Positions 35,036 to 43,257 of a stretch of 45,783 nucleotides of DNA are shown here, one piece after another. A model generated the notes under the pieces. The model saw only the letters and a list, made by a program, of their open reading frames with translations. It was not told the DNA's origin and did no database searches. How positions within the stretch are numbered: position 1 is the stretch's first letter; every line of letters begins with the position of its first letter. Origin of the DNA: Lachnospiraceae bacterium (GTDB taxonomy: Bacteria; Bacillota; Clostridia; Lachnospirales; Lachnospiraceae); NCBI GenBank assembly GCA_014804445.1, contig JAAUZU010000007.1, forward strand, positions 11,392 to 57,174. Direction: 5' to 3'. Made by a program: the position numbers and the translations under genes.

Positions 35036-35925
35036 TTCGCATCCAGCTCCTCATGCGCTTTTTTTACCGTTTCTTCTACCATGCGCCGCCACATATCCTG
35101 TCCCGATATGCCCGCCCCTTCTTCCGTTATGCGCGCAAGTTCCCGCTCCGCATCCTGCTCGGAAAACGCTTCGCTTAAAGGTTTGCTTTCCCTGTGCAGC
35201 GTAAGCAGCAGCAGGTATTCGATATTGCCTTCCGGCCCCTTGATGGGCGAATAGTCGAGCGCCTCTGCGGTATAGCCCAGGCTGTCCGCAAAATCCAGCA
35301 CCTTGCGGATAACCTCCCTGTGCACCGCCGGTTCCTTGACTACGCCTTTTTTTCCTACCTTCTCGCGCCCCGCCTCAAACTGGGGCTTAATCAGGCAGAC
35401 CACGCTGCCGCCATCCTTTAAAATCCGTCGTAACGGAAACAGAATTTTAGTGAGTGAAATAAAGGACACATCCACTGAGGCAAAATCCGGCTCCTCCGCG
35501 ATATCCTCCCGCACCATATAGCGGAAGTTTGTTTTTTCCATGCAGACCACGCGGGCGTCGTTACGCAGCTTCCAGTCAAGCTGTCCATGCCCAACATCCA
35601 CCGAATAGACCTTTACCGCCCCGTTTTGCAGCATACAGTCCGTAAAGCCGCCCGTGGATGCACCAATGTCCATGCATACTTTTCCCTCAGTGGAAACGCC
35701 GAAGCAGTTGATTGCCTTTTCCAGCTTATAGCCGCCCCTGCTCACATAGCGCTGGGCGCTGCTCTTTACCTCTATCTTTACCTTTTCCCTGTCAAACATG
35801 GCTCCGGCTTTGTCTTCCTTCTGCCCATCCACAAATACAGAGCCTGCCATAATGACGGCTTTCGCCTTTTCCCTGGATTCCGCAAGCCCGCCGGAAACCA
35901 GAATGACATCCAGTCTTTCCTTCAT
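35032..35925 (-). CDS. tlyA: TlyA-family 16S/23S rRNA 2'-O-methyltransferase
   Basis: 297 residues. An N-terminal S4 RNA-binding domain (RLDVILVSGGLAESREKAKA, VFVDG) is joined to an FtsJ-like methyltransferase domain with the SAM motif DIGASTGGFTDCML, followed by VYSVDVGHGQLDWKL and KPQFEAGREKVGKKGVV. Members methylate rRNA riboses and are sometimes called hemolysins for historical reasons. It starts 7 nt after the dxs stop and overlaps nadK by 4 nt. Confidence 0.95.
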   Translation of the reverse strand: MKERLDVILVSGGLAESREKAKAVIMAGSVFVDGQKEDKAGAMFDREKVKIEVKSSAQRYVSRGGYKLEKAINCFGVSTEGKVCMDIGASTGGFTDCMLQNGAVKVYSVDVGHGQLDWKLRNDARVVCMEKTNFRYMVREDIAEEPDFASVDVSFISLTKILFPLRRILKDGGSVVCLIKPQFEAGREKVGKKGVVKEPAVHREVIRKVLDFADSLGYTAEALDYSPIKGPEGNIEYLLLLTLHRESKPLSEAFSEQDAERELARITEEGAGISGQDMWRRMVEETVKKAHEELDAK

Positions 35926-35932
35926 GTATGCC

Positions 35933-37801
35933 TCAATTCTTTTTCAGCTTCTCCATAATGCGCGCCGCCACACTGTCCGCATCCATCAAAAGCTCCTTCT
36001 TTAAAAGCTCCACACTGCCATGCTCCACATAGGCGTCAGGTATGGCAATTGATAACTCCTCTGCCGCCAAAGCCTTGTCGTTTAAAAAACTCTGCACCCG
36101 CTCGCCAAAACCGCCGCTCGCCACATTTTCTTCCATCGTGACAAGCAGGTCGTGCCCTGCCGCCGCTTTTTCTACCATAGCCTCATCCAGCGGCTTCACA
36201 AAGCGCGCATTTACAAGGCTGCAGGAATGACCCGCTTTCTTTAAGATATCCCTGACTGCCTCCGCCGTCTTTACCATGCTGCCGACTGCCAGCAGCGCAA
36301 TCTCTTTTTCCTCGTAAATCCACTCGCTCTTTCCATATTCAATGGGCTCACGGAATTCCCTCAGACCGGCATACGCCTCTCCCCGCGGATAGCGGATTGC
36401 GCATGGCCCGTCAAATTCCACGGCAAACTTCAGCATGTCCGACAGCTCCCATTTGTTCTTTGGCGCCATAATCTGTATCCCCGGGATGCTGGACAAATAG
36501 GACAAATCAAAAATGCCCTGATGGGTTTCCCCGTCGCTGCCTACAAGTCCCGCCCTGTCAATGGCAAAAACCACCGGCAGCCCCTGTATGCATACATCAT
36601 GTAATATCTGGTCGTAGGCACGCTGTAAAAAGGAGGAATAAATTGCCACCACCGGTCTCATGCCGCCCGCCGCAAGCCCTGCCGCAAAGGTCACTGCATG
36701 CTCCTCCGCAATTCCCACGTCAAAAAAACGGTCAGGATACATATTGTGGAAACGCTTCAGCCCCGTGCCGTCCGGCATCGCTGCCGTAATCGCCACCACA
36801 TTTTCATTCCGCTGTCCCAGCTTACACATGACCGTGGAAAAAATATCCGTGTAATTGGGTGTGTTTCTCGGATTTGTGGGAAGCCCCGTCTCTATATCGA
36901 ACGGCTCCGCCCCGTGGAACCTCGCCGGATGGCGTTCCGCAGGCGCGTAGCCCTTGCCCTTCTCCGTCATCACATGCACCATGACCGCGCCTTTCACCCT
37001 GCGTGCTTCGCCAATCACCTTTACCATGGCGTTTACGTCATGTCCGTTCACGGGTCCTAAATATGTAATGCCCATATCTTCAAAAAGCATACCGGGAATC
37101 ACAAGCTGCTTCACGCCGCTTTTTACCCGCCTGATTGTTTTAATCACGGAATCGCCCTTTGCCGTACTGCGCAGGGCGTTGTAAATCCCCTGCTTTAAAT
37201 CGAGATAGCTGTCCGCCGTCCGGATGTTGTTGAGATAACTGGACATACCGCCCACATTCTCGGAAATGGACATATTGTTATCGTTTAACACAATAATAAA
37301 ATTCGTCTCCAGCTTCGAGGCATTGTTTAACGCCTCATACGCCATACCACCCGTCAGCGAGCCGTCTCCGATAACGGAGATAATGGTGTTGCTCTCTCCC
37401 TTTAAATCACGCGCCTTCACCATACCTAAGCCCGCCGATATGGATGTGGAACTGTGACCTGTGTCAAAGCAGTCGCAGGGGCTTTCCTTCCGCTTCGGGA
37501 AACCGCTCATGCCATGGAACTTGCGCAGGGATTCAAAACCGTCCCGCCTGCCTGTCAAAAGCTTGTGGGTGTAGGACTGATGTCCCACGTCCCATATGAT
37601 TTTGTCCTCGGGAAGGTTAAGAGCGATATGCAGCGCCATCGTCAGCTCCACCGCTCCTAAATTGGAACCTAAGTGTCCGCCCGTCACGCTGATTTTTTCA
37701 ATCAGAAACTGCCGGATTTCCTCCGCAAGCGCGTCGTATTCCGACTTATCAATATATTTGATATCGTTTTCCTTCTGTATCTGCTCCAGCAATACGTTCA
37801 C
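35933..37801 (-). CDS. dxs: 1-deoxy-D-xylulose-5-phosphate synthase
   Basis: 622 residues, first enzyme of the non-mevalonate isoprenoid pathway: condenses pyruvate and glyceraldehyde 3-phosphate using thiamine diphosphate. Motifs: SVTGGHLGSNLGAVELTMALH (N-terminal His), the TPP motif GDGSLTGGMAYEALNN, DRFFDVGIAEEHAVTFAAG and DRAGLVGSDGETHQG. Full length and intact. It lies between xseB and tlyA as in many Clostridia. Confidence 0.97.
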   Translation of the reverse strand: MNVLLEQIQKENDIKYIDKSEYDALAEEIRQFLIEKISVTGGHLGSNLGAVELTMALHIALNLPEDKIIWDVGHQSYTHKLLTGRRDGFESLRKFHGMSGFPKRKESPCDCFDTGHSSTSISAGLGMVKARDLKGESNTIISVIGDGSLTGGMAYEALNNASKLETNFIIVLNDNNMSISENVGGMSSYLNNIRTADSYLDLKQGIYNALRSTAKGDSVIKTIRRVKSGVKQLVIPGMLFEDMGITYLGPVNGHDVNAMVKVIGEARRVKGAVMVHVMTEKGKGYAPAERHPARFHGAEPFDIETGLPTNPRNTPNYTDIFSTVMCKLGQRNENVVAITAAMPDGTGLKRFHNMYPDRFFDVGIAEEHAVTFAAGLAAGGMRPVVAIYSSFLQRAYDQILHDVCIQGLPVVFAIDRAGLVGSDGETHQGIFDLSYLSSIPGIQIMAPKNKWELSDMLKFAVEFDGPCAIRYPRGEAYAGLREFREPIEYGKSEWIYEEKEIALLAVGSMVKTAEAVRDILKKAGHSCSLVNARFVKPLDEAMVEKAAAGHDLLVTMEENVASGGFGERVQSFLNDKALAAEELSIAIPDAYVEHGSVELLKKELLMDADSVAARIMEKLKKN

Positions 37802-37868
37802 CTCTGTCTTTCACGAAAAACTGCTGCCCGCTTCCTCCTGCCTGCATCCTGCCATATCAGACAAAGAC

Positions 37869-38066
37869 TCACGCAAATTCCTCAAGCGCGCCTTCGCCGT
37901 TCAACTGCATAACCTGCTTCTCCACCTTATCGATGTCCGCATTGCATTTCTTTAAAAGCTCCATGCCCTCTTTATAAATACGGAAGGACTCTTCCAAAGA
38001 GATATCCTCCGACTCCAGTCTGGTAACCGTTTCTTCTAATTTAGCAAATTTCTCCTCTATGGTCAT
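37869..38066 (-). CDS. xseB: Exonuclease VII small subunit
   Basis: 65 residues, a helical hairpin: FAKLEETVTRLESEDISLEESFRIYKEGMELLKKCNADI is the conserved core in pieces. It binds the long helices of XseA to make the active nuclease. It overlaps the 3' end of xseA by 26 nt, so the two are made together. Confidence 0.95.
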   Translation of the reverse strand: MTIEEKFAKLEETVTRLESEDISLEESFRIYKEGMELLKKCNADIDKVEKQVMQLNGEGALEEFA

Positions 38067-39288
38067 TCTTTCTCTCCTTTATTGCCTTTATGGGACTTAT
38101 TTTATCCTTCACCTGCGCCAGCACCTTGCCGTCCGACACGTTGATGGTAAGCATGTCCCCGGGATGCACCTGTGAAAGATGCTTTAACGCCCTGCCGTCC
38201 TTGTCCTCCACGTAAGAATAGCCCTGATTCAGTTTCGTCAGCGGGGAAAGCCCTTTAAACTTTTCCACATAAAGAGCAAGCCTGTGGCGGTTATCCTTCA
38301 CCTTTTCCTCCATCAGCCGCTGCAAATCCTCTTCCGCCCTTAACGCGCGGAGCCGCATGTCCCGTATCCGGCTCTCAGGACTCTGCAGCCGGTAACGCAG
38401 GGCAAGGTTTTCCGCCCTCCGCCGCCTTGCCAAAAGCGCAGCATCCATCCGCGCTGTGAGCTTTTCCCTGTAATTGTGTAGAGAAAGCACAAACTGGCTG
38501 TAATCGAATACGGCAAGCTCCGCCGCCGCCGAGGGCGTGGGAGCACGCAAATCTGCCACATAATCGATAATCGTATGATCTGTTTCATGCCCGACTGCCG
38601 AAATAATGGGAACCTCACAGTCAAACACTGCCTGCGCCACGATTTCCTCATTAAACGCCCACAAATCTTCAAGCGAACCGCCGCCGCGCCCCACTATTAT
38701 GGTATCCACTCCCTGCGCCGCTAACGCGTGGATGCCGTTGACAATACTCTGCGCCGCCATGTCTCCCTGCACAATGGCCGGGTATAAAATAATCCTGATA
38801 TAGGGATTGCGCCGTTTCGCCACGTTGATAATATCCCTGACCGCCGCTCCGGTAGGCGCCGTCACGACGCCAAGTGTCTTAATATATGCCGGAATGGGAC
38901 GCTTGTACTGCTCTGCAAACATGCCCCGCTCCGCAAGCTCATTTTTCAGTGCCTCAAACTTCTCGTAGAGATAGCCTGCGCCCTCCTGCACAATCTGCTT
39001 TGCGTAGAGCTGGTATTTGCCGTCCCGCTCATACACGTCCACCATGCCGCCCACGACCACCTGCTGCCCGTTTTCCAGCCTGAACTTCAGCCCACTCCGG
39101 TTCCCCGCAAACATCACGCAGGCGATGGCGCCCTTTTCATCCTTTAACGTAAAATAAATATGTCCAGTAGAATGGTATTTGCAGTTGCTCACTTCCCCTC
39201 TCACAAAAAGCGACTGCAGCATAAAATCCTGCGTGAACATATTTTTGATATAGGCATTTACCTGTGCCACTGTATATACATTCTGCAT
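38041..39288 (-). CDS. xseA: Exonuclease VII large subunit
   Basis: About 415 residues from ATG 39288, seven nt after GAGG; earlier in-frame ATGs (39300, 39348) run into the nusB end. N-terminal OB-fold (LFVRGEVSNCKYHSTGHIYFTLKDE), the nuclease domain with VVTAPTGAAVRDI and the hallmark GRGGGSLEDLWAFN, HETDHTIIDYVAD, and a long helical C-terminus. Degrades single-stranded DNA from both ends together with XseB. Confidence 0.96.
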   Translation of the reverse strand: MQNVYTVAQVNAYIKNMFTQDFMLQSLFVRGEVSNCKYHSTGHIYFTLKDEKGAIACVMFAGNRSGLKFRLENGQQVVVGGMVDVYERDGKYQLYAKQIVQEGAGYLYEKFEALKNELAERGMFAEQYKRPIPAYIKTLGVVTAPTGAAVRDIINVAKRRNPYIRIILYPAIVQGDMAAQSIVNGIHALAAQGVDTIIVGRGGGSLEDLWAFNEEIVAQAVFDCEVPIISAVGHETDHTIIDYVADLRAPTPSAAAELAVFDYSQFVLSLHNYREKLTARMDAALLARRRRAENLALRYRLQSPESRIRDMRLRALRAEEDLQRLMEEKVKDNRHRLALYVEKFKGLSPLTKLNQGYSYVEDKDGRALKHLSQVHPGDMLTINVSDGKVLAQVKDKISPIKAIKERKNDHRGEIC

Positions 39289-39322
39289 GGTAGTCCTCAT
39301 TTCCACGACGCTGAAACCGGCG

Positions 39323-39721
39323 CTATGCAAATTTTGCCAGAACTGCATTCACAAAAGCGCCGGAACCGTCCTGTCCGAACTTCTTGGCAAGTTCAACCGC
39401 TTCGTTAATTGCCACGCTGACCGGCACGTCCTCGTCATACTGCATCTCATAGAGCGCAAGCCTGAGCACGGTCAAATCCACCTTGCCCATACGTTTCAGA
39501 TTCCAGTTTTCCGCTTTCTCTTCAAGCTGTGCGTCGATATCGGACAGCTTTTCCATGATTTTACTGTATTTTGCTTCTATATAAGCAGCTTCCTCCGGCG
39601 TTCTTTTTACCTCGTCGTCCCCAAAAAACAACTGAATCTGCTCCGGCATATCCTGCGGTGTATTGAATTCTATGCGAAACAGCAAAAGAAAAATCTGCTC
39701 TCTCAGCTCTCTTCTTCCCAT
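39323..39721 (-). CDS. nusB: Transcription antitermination factor NusB
   Basis: About 132 residues from ATG 39721 (MGRRELREQIFLLLFR), the usual NusB start; a longer ORF overlaps the Asp23 gene. All-helical, with the conserved C-terminal part DLTVLRLALYEMQYDEDVPVSVAINEAVELAKKFGQDGSGAFVNAVLAKF. Binds NusE and boxA RNA to prevent premature termination in rRNA operons. The ribosome-binding site (GGTAA) is weak. Lies 13 nt after the Asp23 gene. Confidence 0.95.
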   Translation of the reverse strand: MGRRELREQIFLLLFRIEFNTPQDMPEQIQLFFGDDEVKRTPEEAAYIEAKYSKIMEKLSDIDAQLEEKAENWNLKRMGKVDLTVLRLALYEMQYDEDVPVSVAINEAVELAKKFGQDGSGAFVNAVLAKFA

Positions 39722-39734
39722 ATGGTTACCCACT

Positions 39735-40115
39735 TTACTGCTTATTCTTCTGCATGTTGACGCCGGCAATGCGGATATTGACATCCGTCACATTGAGACC
39801 GGTCATATTTTCGATTGCCGCCTTTACCTTCGTCTGTACTTTCTGGCAGACTGCGGGAATGTTGTAGCCGTACTCCACGGTCATGGACAGGTCAACCTTT
39901 ACATTCTGCTCTAAAATATCTACTTTTACACCCTTCGTCATGTTCTTCATGCCGACCCTGCTCATCAGCTCTCCGGTCATATTGCCCGTCATAGCGGATA
40001 CGCCGTCCACTTCGCGCGCTGCAAGGCTTGCAATCATGGACACAACATCGTCCGCTATCTGTACTGCGCCAACGCTCTCGTTATCCTGTAAAACATATAT
40101 ATTTTTATCTTCCAT
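39735..40115 (-). CDS. Asp23/Gls24 family envelope-stress protein
   Basis: 126 residues. Conserved segments ADDVVSMIASLAAREVDGVSAM, NVKVDLSMTVEYGYNIPAVC and VKAAIENMTGLNVTDVNIRI are typical of Asp23/Gls24 (B. subtilis YqhY type). YqhY-type proteins sit upstream of nusB in Firmicutes and are linked to envelope homeostasis and acetyl-CoA carboxylase control. First gene of the nusB-xseAB-dxs operon, with GGAGG before the ATG and a good promoter upstream. Confidence 0.92.
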   Translation of the reverse strand: MEDKNIYVLQDNESVGAVQIADDVVSMIASLAAREVDGVSAMTGNMTGELMSRVGMKNMTKGVKVDILEQNVKVDLSMTVEYGYNIPAVCQKVQTKVKAAIENMTGLNVTDVNIRIAGVNMQKNKQ

Positions 40116-40149
40116 TTTGAAACCTCCAAAAATTATTTTCCTTTTGATG

Positions 40150-40178
40150 ATTATAACACACCCATCATTCGTTCACAA
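40150..40178 (-). promoter_or_regulatory. Sigma-A-type promoter of the asp23-nusB-xseAB-dxs-tlyA-nadK-argR-recN operon
   Basis: On the minus strand TTGTGA (40178-40173) is followed after exactly 17 nt by TATAAT (40155-40150), about 35 nt upstream of the Asp23 start. The -35 lies within the last codons of the transglutaminase-like gene. Confidence 0.7.
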
Positions 40179-41451
40179 GCCAAAAAGTCAGGGAGAGTCT
40201 GTCGGGAGTTGCTGCATAGGTAATGGGTCCGCCGCCGGAATCCAGATAGCGGAATATTTCCTGATTTTCAATCAGCCTCTCAAAAAAAGCAGCATAGACC
40301 TCTTCAGCGGTGCACTTTAAGGTTACCGTTACCCTTTTCTCCTGCGAAGCATTGTCAAAAAACGCTGTAAGCGCCTCTTCCTCATAGCAGTCAAAGCAGG
40401 CGCCCTCCATCACATAGTAATTGGCGGCTGTCGCCGTACATTCCGGCAGGGGCACAAAGTTATCCGGCTCATGGGTTTGTAACAGTTCTTTTGTCGTAAC
40501 ACAGAGGTAATCGTAATTGATGGGCGGCACAGGCAGCTCGTTCTCCTCCTTATCATAGGCGCGGTACGAAGCGTCTCCCCATGTCACGTCCAGATAATAG
40601 CTTTCTCCGTCCACCCATACCAGATTCCATGCATGCCGCTGTCCGTCGCTTACGGTTCCCACCACCAGTGTGGACGTAATGCCCAGCTTATCAAACAGAT
40701 ACTGCGCCGCCTTCGCATAGCCCTGGCATACCGACTCTCCACCCACAAAAACCGAGCAGATATTCTGGTTTTCAGGCGCGTCCTGATTGTAGTCCGTGTG
40801 CAGCACAATATATTCATAGACATACTTTACCTTTTCGTATTCGGAAGCTTCGCTGTCTATGCCGGCAAGACACGCTTCCACCGCCGCGTCAATCAGTTCC
40901 TGATTTTGCTTTCTTTCTGCGGCGCTCATGGTATAATCGCCCTCAAAGCTGATTTTCACAATTTCCTCGTTCCGCGTGTAGGTAGTGTAGCTGTAGCCCT
41001 TCACAAAAAACAGCTCCGGATGGTCAATCATCACACACTGGAAAATCCTGTCAATCTCCTGTTCCGCCACGGTTCCATAGCCCTGCGGGGACAGTGCCGC
41101 GCCTGTATACATGCCATCCACAATTTCATACATGTCAACATACCACGCCTGCTCCTCCTCGGTCAGAGTGTCGTAGCAGTACCGGCCGCTATGGTCTCCT
41201 TTGGGGGTTGTGACAGCTTCTTCCCCGCCGTCCGCCTCACCGCCTTCTGCGGTCTCCGGCTCCTGCGTATACAGGCTTTCCACCGTCTGCACATCCTGCT
41301 CTGTGCCCTCTGCAGCAGCATCGGAATAAGAACCGGTTTTCTCTTCCGGTTTATCTTTTGGTATGGCACAGGCGCCAAGCAGAAGCGCGGCAAGTAAAGC
41401 CGCCGATACCGCATGTATTCCCCTTTGTACCAGTCTGCGAAATCTTTTCAA
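40165..41451 (-). CDS. Transglutaminase-like lipoprotein
   Basis: 428 residues. The N-terminus is basic, then ALLAALLLGACAIP, a lipobox, so the protein should be lipid-anchored at Cys28 on the outer face. An acidic, low-complexity linker follows (about 30-85). The transglutaminase-like core at about 205-300 has the triad in order: Cys in GESVCQGYAKA, His in GQRHAWNLVWVDG and Asp in YYLDVTWGD. Such bacterial domains act as peptidases or cross-linking enzymes on wall or surface proteins. Start is TTG 41451 with AGGAG upstream. A class I element starts 51 nt upstream. Confidence 0.8.
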   Translation of the reverse strand: MKRFRRLVQRGIHAVSAALLAALLLGACAIPKDKPEEKTGSYSDAAAEGTEQDVQTVESLYTQEPETAEGGEADGGEEAVTTPKGDHSGRYCYDTLTEEEQAWYVDMYEIVDGMYTGAALSPQGYGTVAEQEIDRIFQCVMIDHPELFFVKGYSYTTYTRNEEIVKISFEGDYTMSAAERKQNQELIDAAVEACLAGIDSEASEYEKVKYVYEYIVLHTDYNQDAPENQNICSVFVGGESVCQGYAKAAQYLFDKLGITSTLVVGTVSDGQRHAWNLVWVDGESYYLDVTWGDASYRAYDKEENELPVPPINYDYLCVTTKELLQTHEPDNFVPLPECTATAANYYVMEGACFDCYEEEALTAFFDNASQEKRVTVTLKCTAEEVYAAFFERLIENQEIFRYLDSGGGPITYAATPDRLSLTFWLVNE

Positions 41452-41502
41452 ATCTTCTCCTTTTTTCCTTTCGCTTTAATAGGTGATTATAAAATATAGA
41501 AA

Positions 41503-41657
41503 CTATGCTGTTGTCATTGTACATATGGTATATGCCAACGCAGACACGCTCTCGCTCCGAGCTTACCGTAGCGGTACTAAGCTCGAAAATACCTCGCTAA
41601 GTACCGACGGTAAGCAAGGGTCTGCTTATGGAATATACCATGTGTACAATTCGGAAG
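41503..41657 (+). repeat. Class I structured palindromic element, copy I-2
   Basis: Same ends and order as I-1: CTATGCTGTTGTCATTGT, an outer helix with GGTATATGCC, CGCTCTCGCTC, the helix GCTTACCGT/ACGGTAAGC with bulged AG, CGGTACT/AGTACCG, loop words TAAGCTCG and ACCTCGCTAAG, then CGGAAG. Compared with I-1 the inner helix differs at two positions per arm and both changes compensate (GCTAGC to GCTTAC, GCTAGC to GTAAGC). On its left, towards the transglutaminase-like gene, is a TATAAT on the minus strand (41491-41486). Confidence 0.8.
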
Positions 41658-41667
41658 TTCAGTTTCT

Positions 41668-41712
41668 GCAGGTTGCGGAAATGGGCTATATTGCCCATTT
41701 CCTGTTGCCTGC
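41668..41712. repeat. Hairpin downstream of class I copy I-2
   Basis: GCAGG...GGAAATGGGC (41668-41686) pairs with GCCCATTTCC...CCTGC (41693-41712) around a small internal loop, with a six-nt terminal loop. No T-tract follows on either strand, so it is not a plain terminator. Confidence 0.55.
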
Positions 41713-41775
41713 AAAAAAAGTTCTACAAGAGCCTATCTACACTTGGTTAGATAACTCCCGTTTCATTATAGAAGG

Positions 41776-41813
41776 AATACAACAAACGCTGATTTACAGT
41801 CGTTGTATTTTTT
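41776..41813 (+). terminator. Plus-strand terminator-like hairpin after class I copy I-2
   Basis: AATACAAC (41776-41783) pairs with GTTGTATT (41802-41809), followed on the plus strand by a run of six T ending at 41813. It overlaps the 3' end of the minus-strand gene that follows. No plus-strand gene precedes it; the only upstream plus-oriented object is the class I element. Confidence 0.4.
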
Positions 41814-42165
41814 CAAGACCATTTGCTTCTAAAAATTCGTCTAGCAGATTGAAAAACGCTTCAATTGCTTCTTTTCCATCGGGCATATTCTGCAATATTG
41901 CTCGAACACCCCCCATACTACTGGGATATAAATTGTACTTTTTTAATACAAAATCGTTAAATCCTTTTGGCATAATACAACATTGGTCATCCAGAGCATG
42001 ATTTCTCAATGCCCCGCCATATCCCATCAAAAAAATCCATAATTTTGACAAGGAATAATCTCCTATATACATGGGAGGTCTACTTCGTATCCCGCTTAAT
42101 AAAATTCGTTCTTTTGGAGAAATGTCTATCATGCCGTTTGCCTTTTGTGTCTCGTTTCCGTTCAT
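41794..42165 (-). CDS. AT-rich hypothetical protein with a GyrB-like N-terminal motif
   Basis: 123 residues, no family assigned. SGIRSRPPMYIGDYSLSKLWIFL resembles the VRKRPGMYIG segment at the start of GyrB/ParE ATPase domains, but the rest of that domain is absent. The C-terminal part is helical (GKEAIEAFFNLLDEFLEANGL). The DNA is AT-rich relative to the core genes. A good promoter and AAAGGAAATG precede the ATG. Possibly an immunity-type or accessory protein; that is only a guess from size and context. Confidence 0.6.
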   Translation of the reverse strand: MNGNETQKANGMIDISPKERILLSGIRSRPPMYIGDYSLSKLWIFLMGYGGALRNHALDDQCCIMPKGFNDFVLKKYNLYPSSMGGVRAILQNMPDGKEAIEAFFNLLDEFLEANGLEKIQRL

Positions 42166-42188
42166 AAATCATTTCCTTTATTAAACAA

Positions 42189-42216
42189 CTTATAATTTAA
42201 TATTTCGAATTGTCAA
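42189..42216 (-). promoter_or_regulatory. Sigma-A-type promoter of the 123-residue hypothetical protein gene
   Basis: On the minus strand a perfect TTGACA (42216-42211) and TATAAG (42194-42189) are 16 nt apart, about 24 nt upstream of the ATG at 42165. It lies between this gene and the endonuclease-like gene, so the small gene can be expressed on its own. Confidence 0.65.
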
Positions 42217-42261
42217 GTCCCTCTGGAAGCTGTCAATGCTTTTTTAGTTAGAAGAATCAAT

Positions 42262-43134
42262 TTACAATTCAAATCTGCATTGCAGAATAGCATGGTCTGG
42301 GATACCGGAGCCGTAGGGTATCGACCAAGTGGTTTTATCAAGCCGACTATTATACACTTCAAAATCTTGCCCATGAAGATATATATCGCTATTTTTATTT
42401 GTGAATTCCCGCGAATATTTTTTTGAAAGAACTTTAATTGTATTACTTATAATTAAGTGGTCATTTTTAAAGATACTGTTTTGTTGTTTAATACTAGCCA
42501 TATTATCCGGCGTATATCTTGTTAATCCATAGTCTTTGATTATTTTATCTATTACCTCTATACTCCATAACTTAACGAATGGTTCATCATTACATTTATC
42601 TAAGTTTACGCGATTATTGTTAAAATCTCCTACAATAACCGTATTTTTTTCAATGAAGAAATCTTTTATAGATTCTAGCATCTTTATTAATTGTTCTTCC
42701 CTTTTCTTCCATGCTTCCTCTTTACCGAGAAATAAAAATAATTTGATGCGTACCCCTATAATTACCATAGGTATGTTTCCTTCGTTTGCAACTAGCTTTA
42801 TCGCTAGCATTTCAGGTATGTTTTCTTTTGGATAAGGTCCAAATAAATCTTTAGAAGAATTCTCCAAACGAAATTTGTCATCTTTCCAAGCAATCAATAC
42901 ATCATTCTGCTTAGTCTCTTTTTTATTATCAGTATATTTTACTTGATACCCCGTTTCTTCCATTCTTTTTATGAAATCTTGAGCATTTTTACAGCTATAT
43001 GAAAATTCCACCAAAGTTACAATGTCCGCATTCCTAGCTATAATTTCTTCAAAAACGAAATCGGGGATGATATTATTTCCGCTATAATTAGTCGCTTGGT
43101 TGATATTCCATTCTAAAATGCTATATTCACTCAT
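42262..43134 (-). CDS. Endonuclease/exonuclease/phosphatase-fold protein
   Basis: 290 residues, no signal peptide. Core motifs of the EEP superfamily: SILEWNINQATNY at the N-terminus (the N-x-N metal-site strand), DIVTLVEFSYS (catalytic Glu), NTVIVGDFNNNR (GDFN) and IPDHAILQCRF (terminal D-H). The catalytic set is complete, so a metal-dependent phosphodiesterase or nuclease is likely; the substrate is unknown. AT-rich, like its neighbour, and preceded by AAAGGAC. The pair is bordered by a class I and a class II element. Confidence 0.75.
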   Translation of the reverse strand: MSEYSILEWNINQATNYSGNNIIPDFVFEEIIARNADIVTLVEFSYSCKNAQDFIKRMEETGYQVKYTDNKKETKQNDVLIAWKDDKFRLENSSKDLFGPYPKENIPEMLAIKLVANEGNIPMVIIGVRIKLFLFLGKEEAWKKREEQLIKMLESIKDFFIEKNTVIVGDFNNNRVNLDKCNDEPFVKLWSIEVIDKIIKDYGLTRYTPDNMASIKQQNSIFKNDHLIISNTIKVLSKKYSREFTNKNSDIYLHGQDFEVYNSRLDKTTWSIPYGSGIPDHAILQCRFEL

Positions 43135-43257
43135 ATAATTTGTCCTTTATGTGTACTAAATAATCTGGTTATTCCTTGATATCACTACAAATCCTAATTT
43201 AACAGTGTAATTATAATCTATTTTGTAAGTATACAATTTCAAAAAAGGCGTTAGATA

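Noticed and set aside
40633..41397. 254-residue open frame opposite the transglutaminase-like gene
   Set aside because: Antisense to a gene with an intact catalytic triad and lipobox; no protein features of its own.
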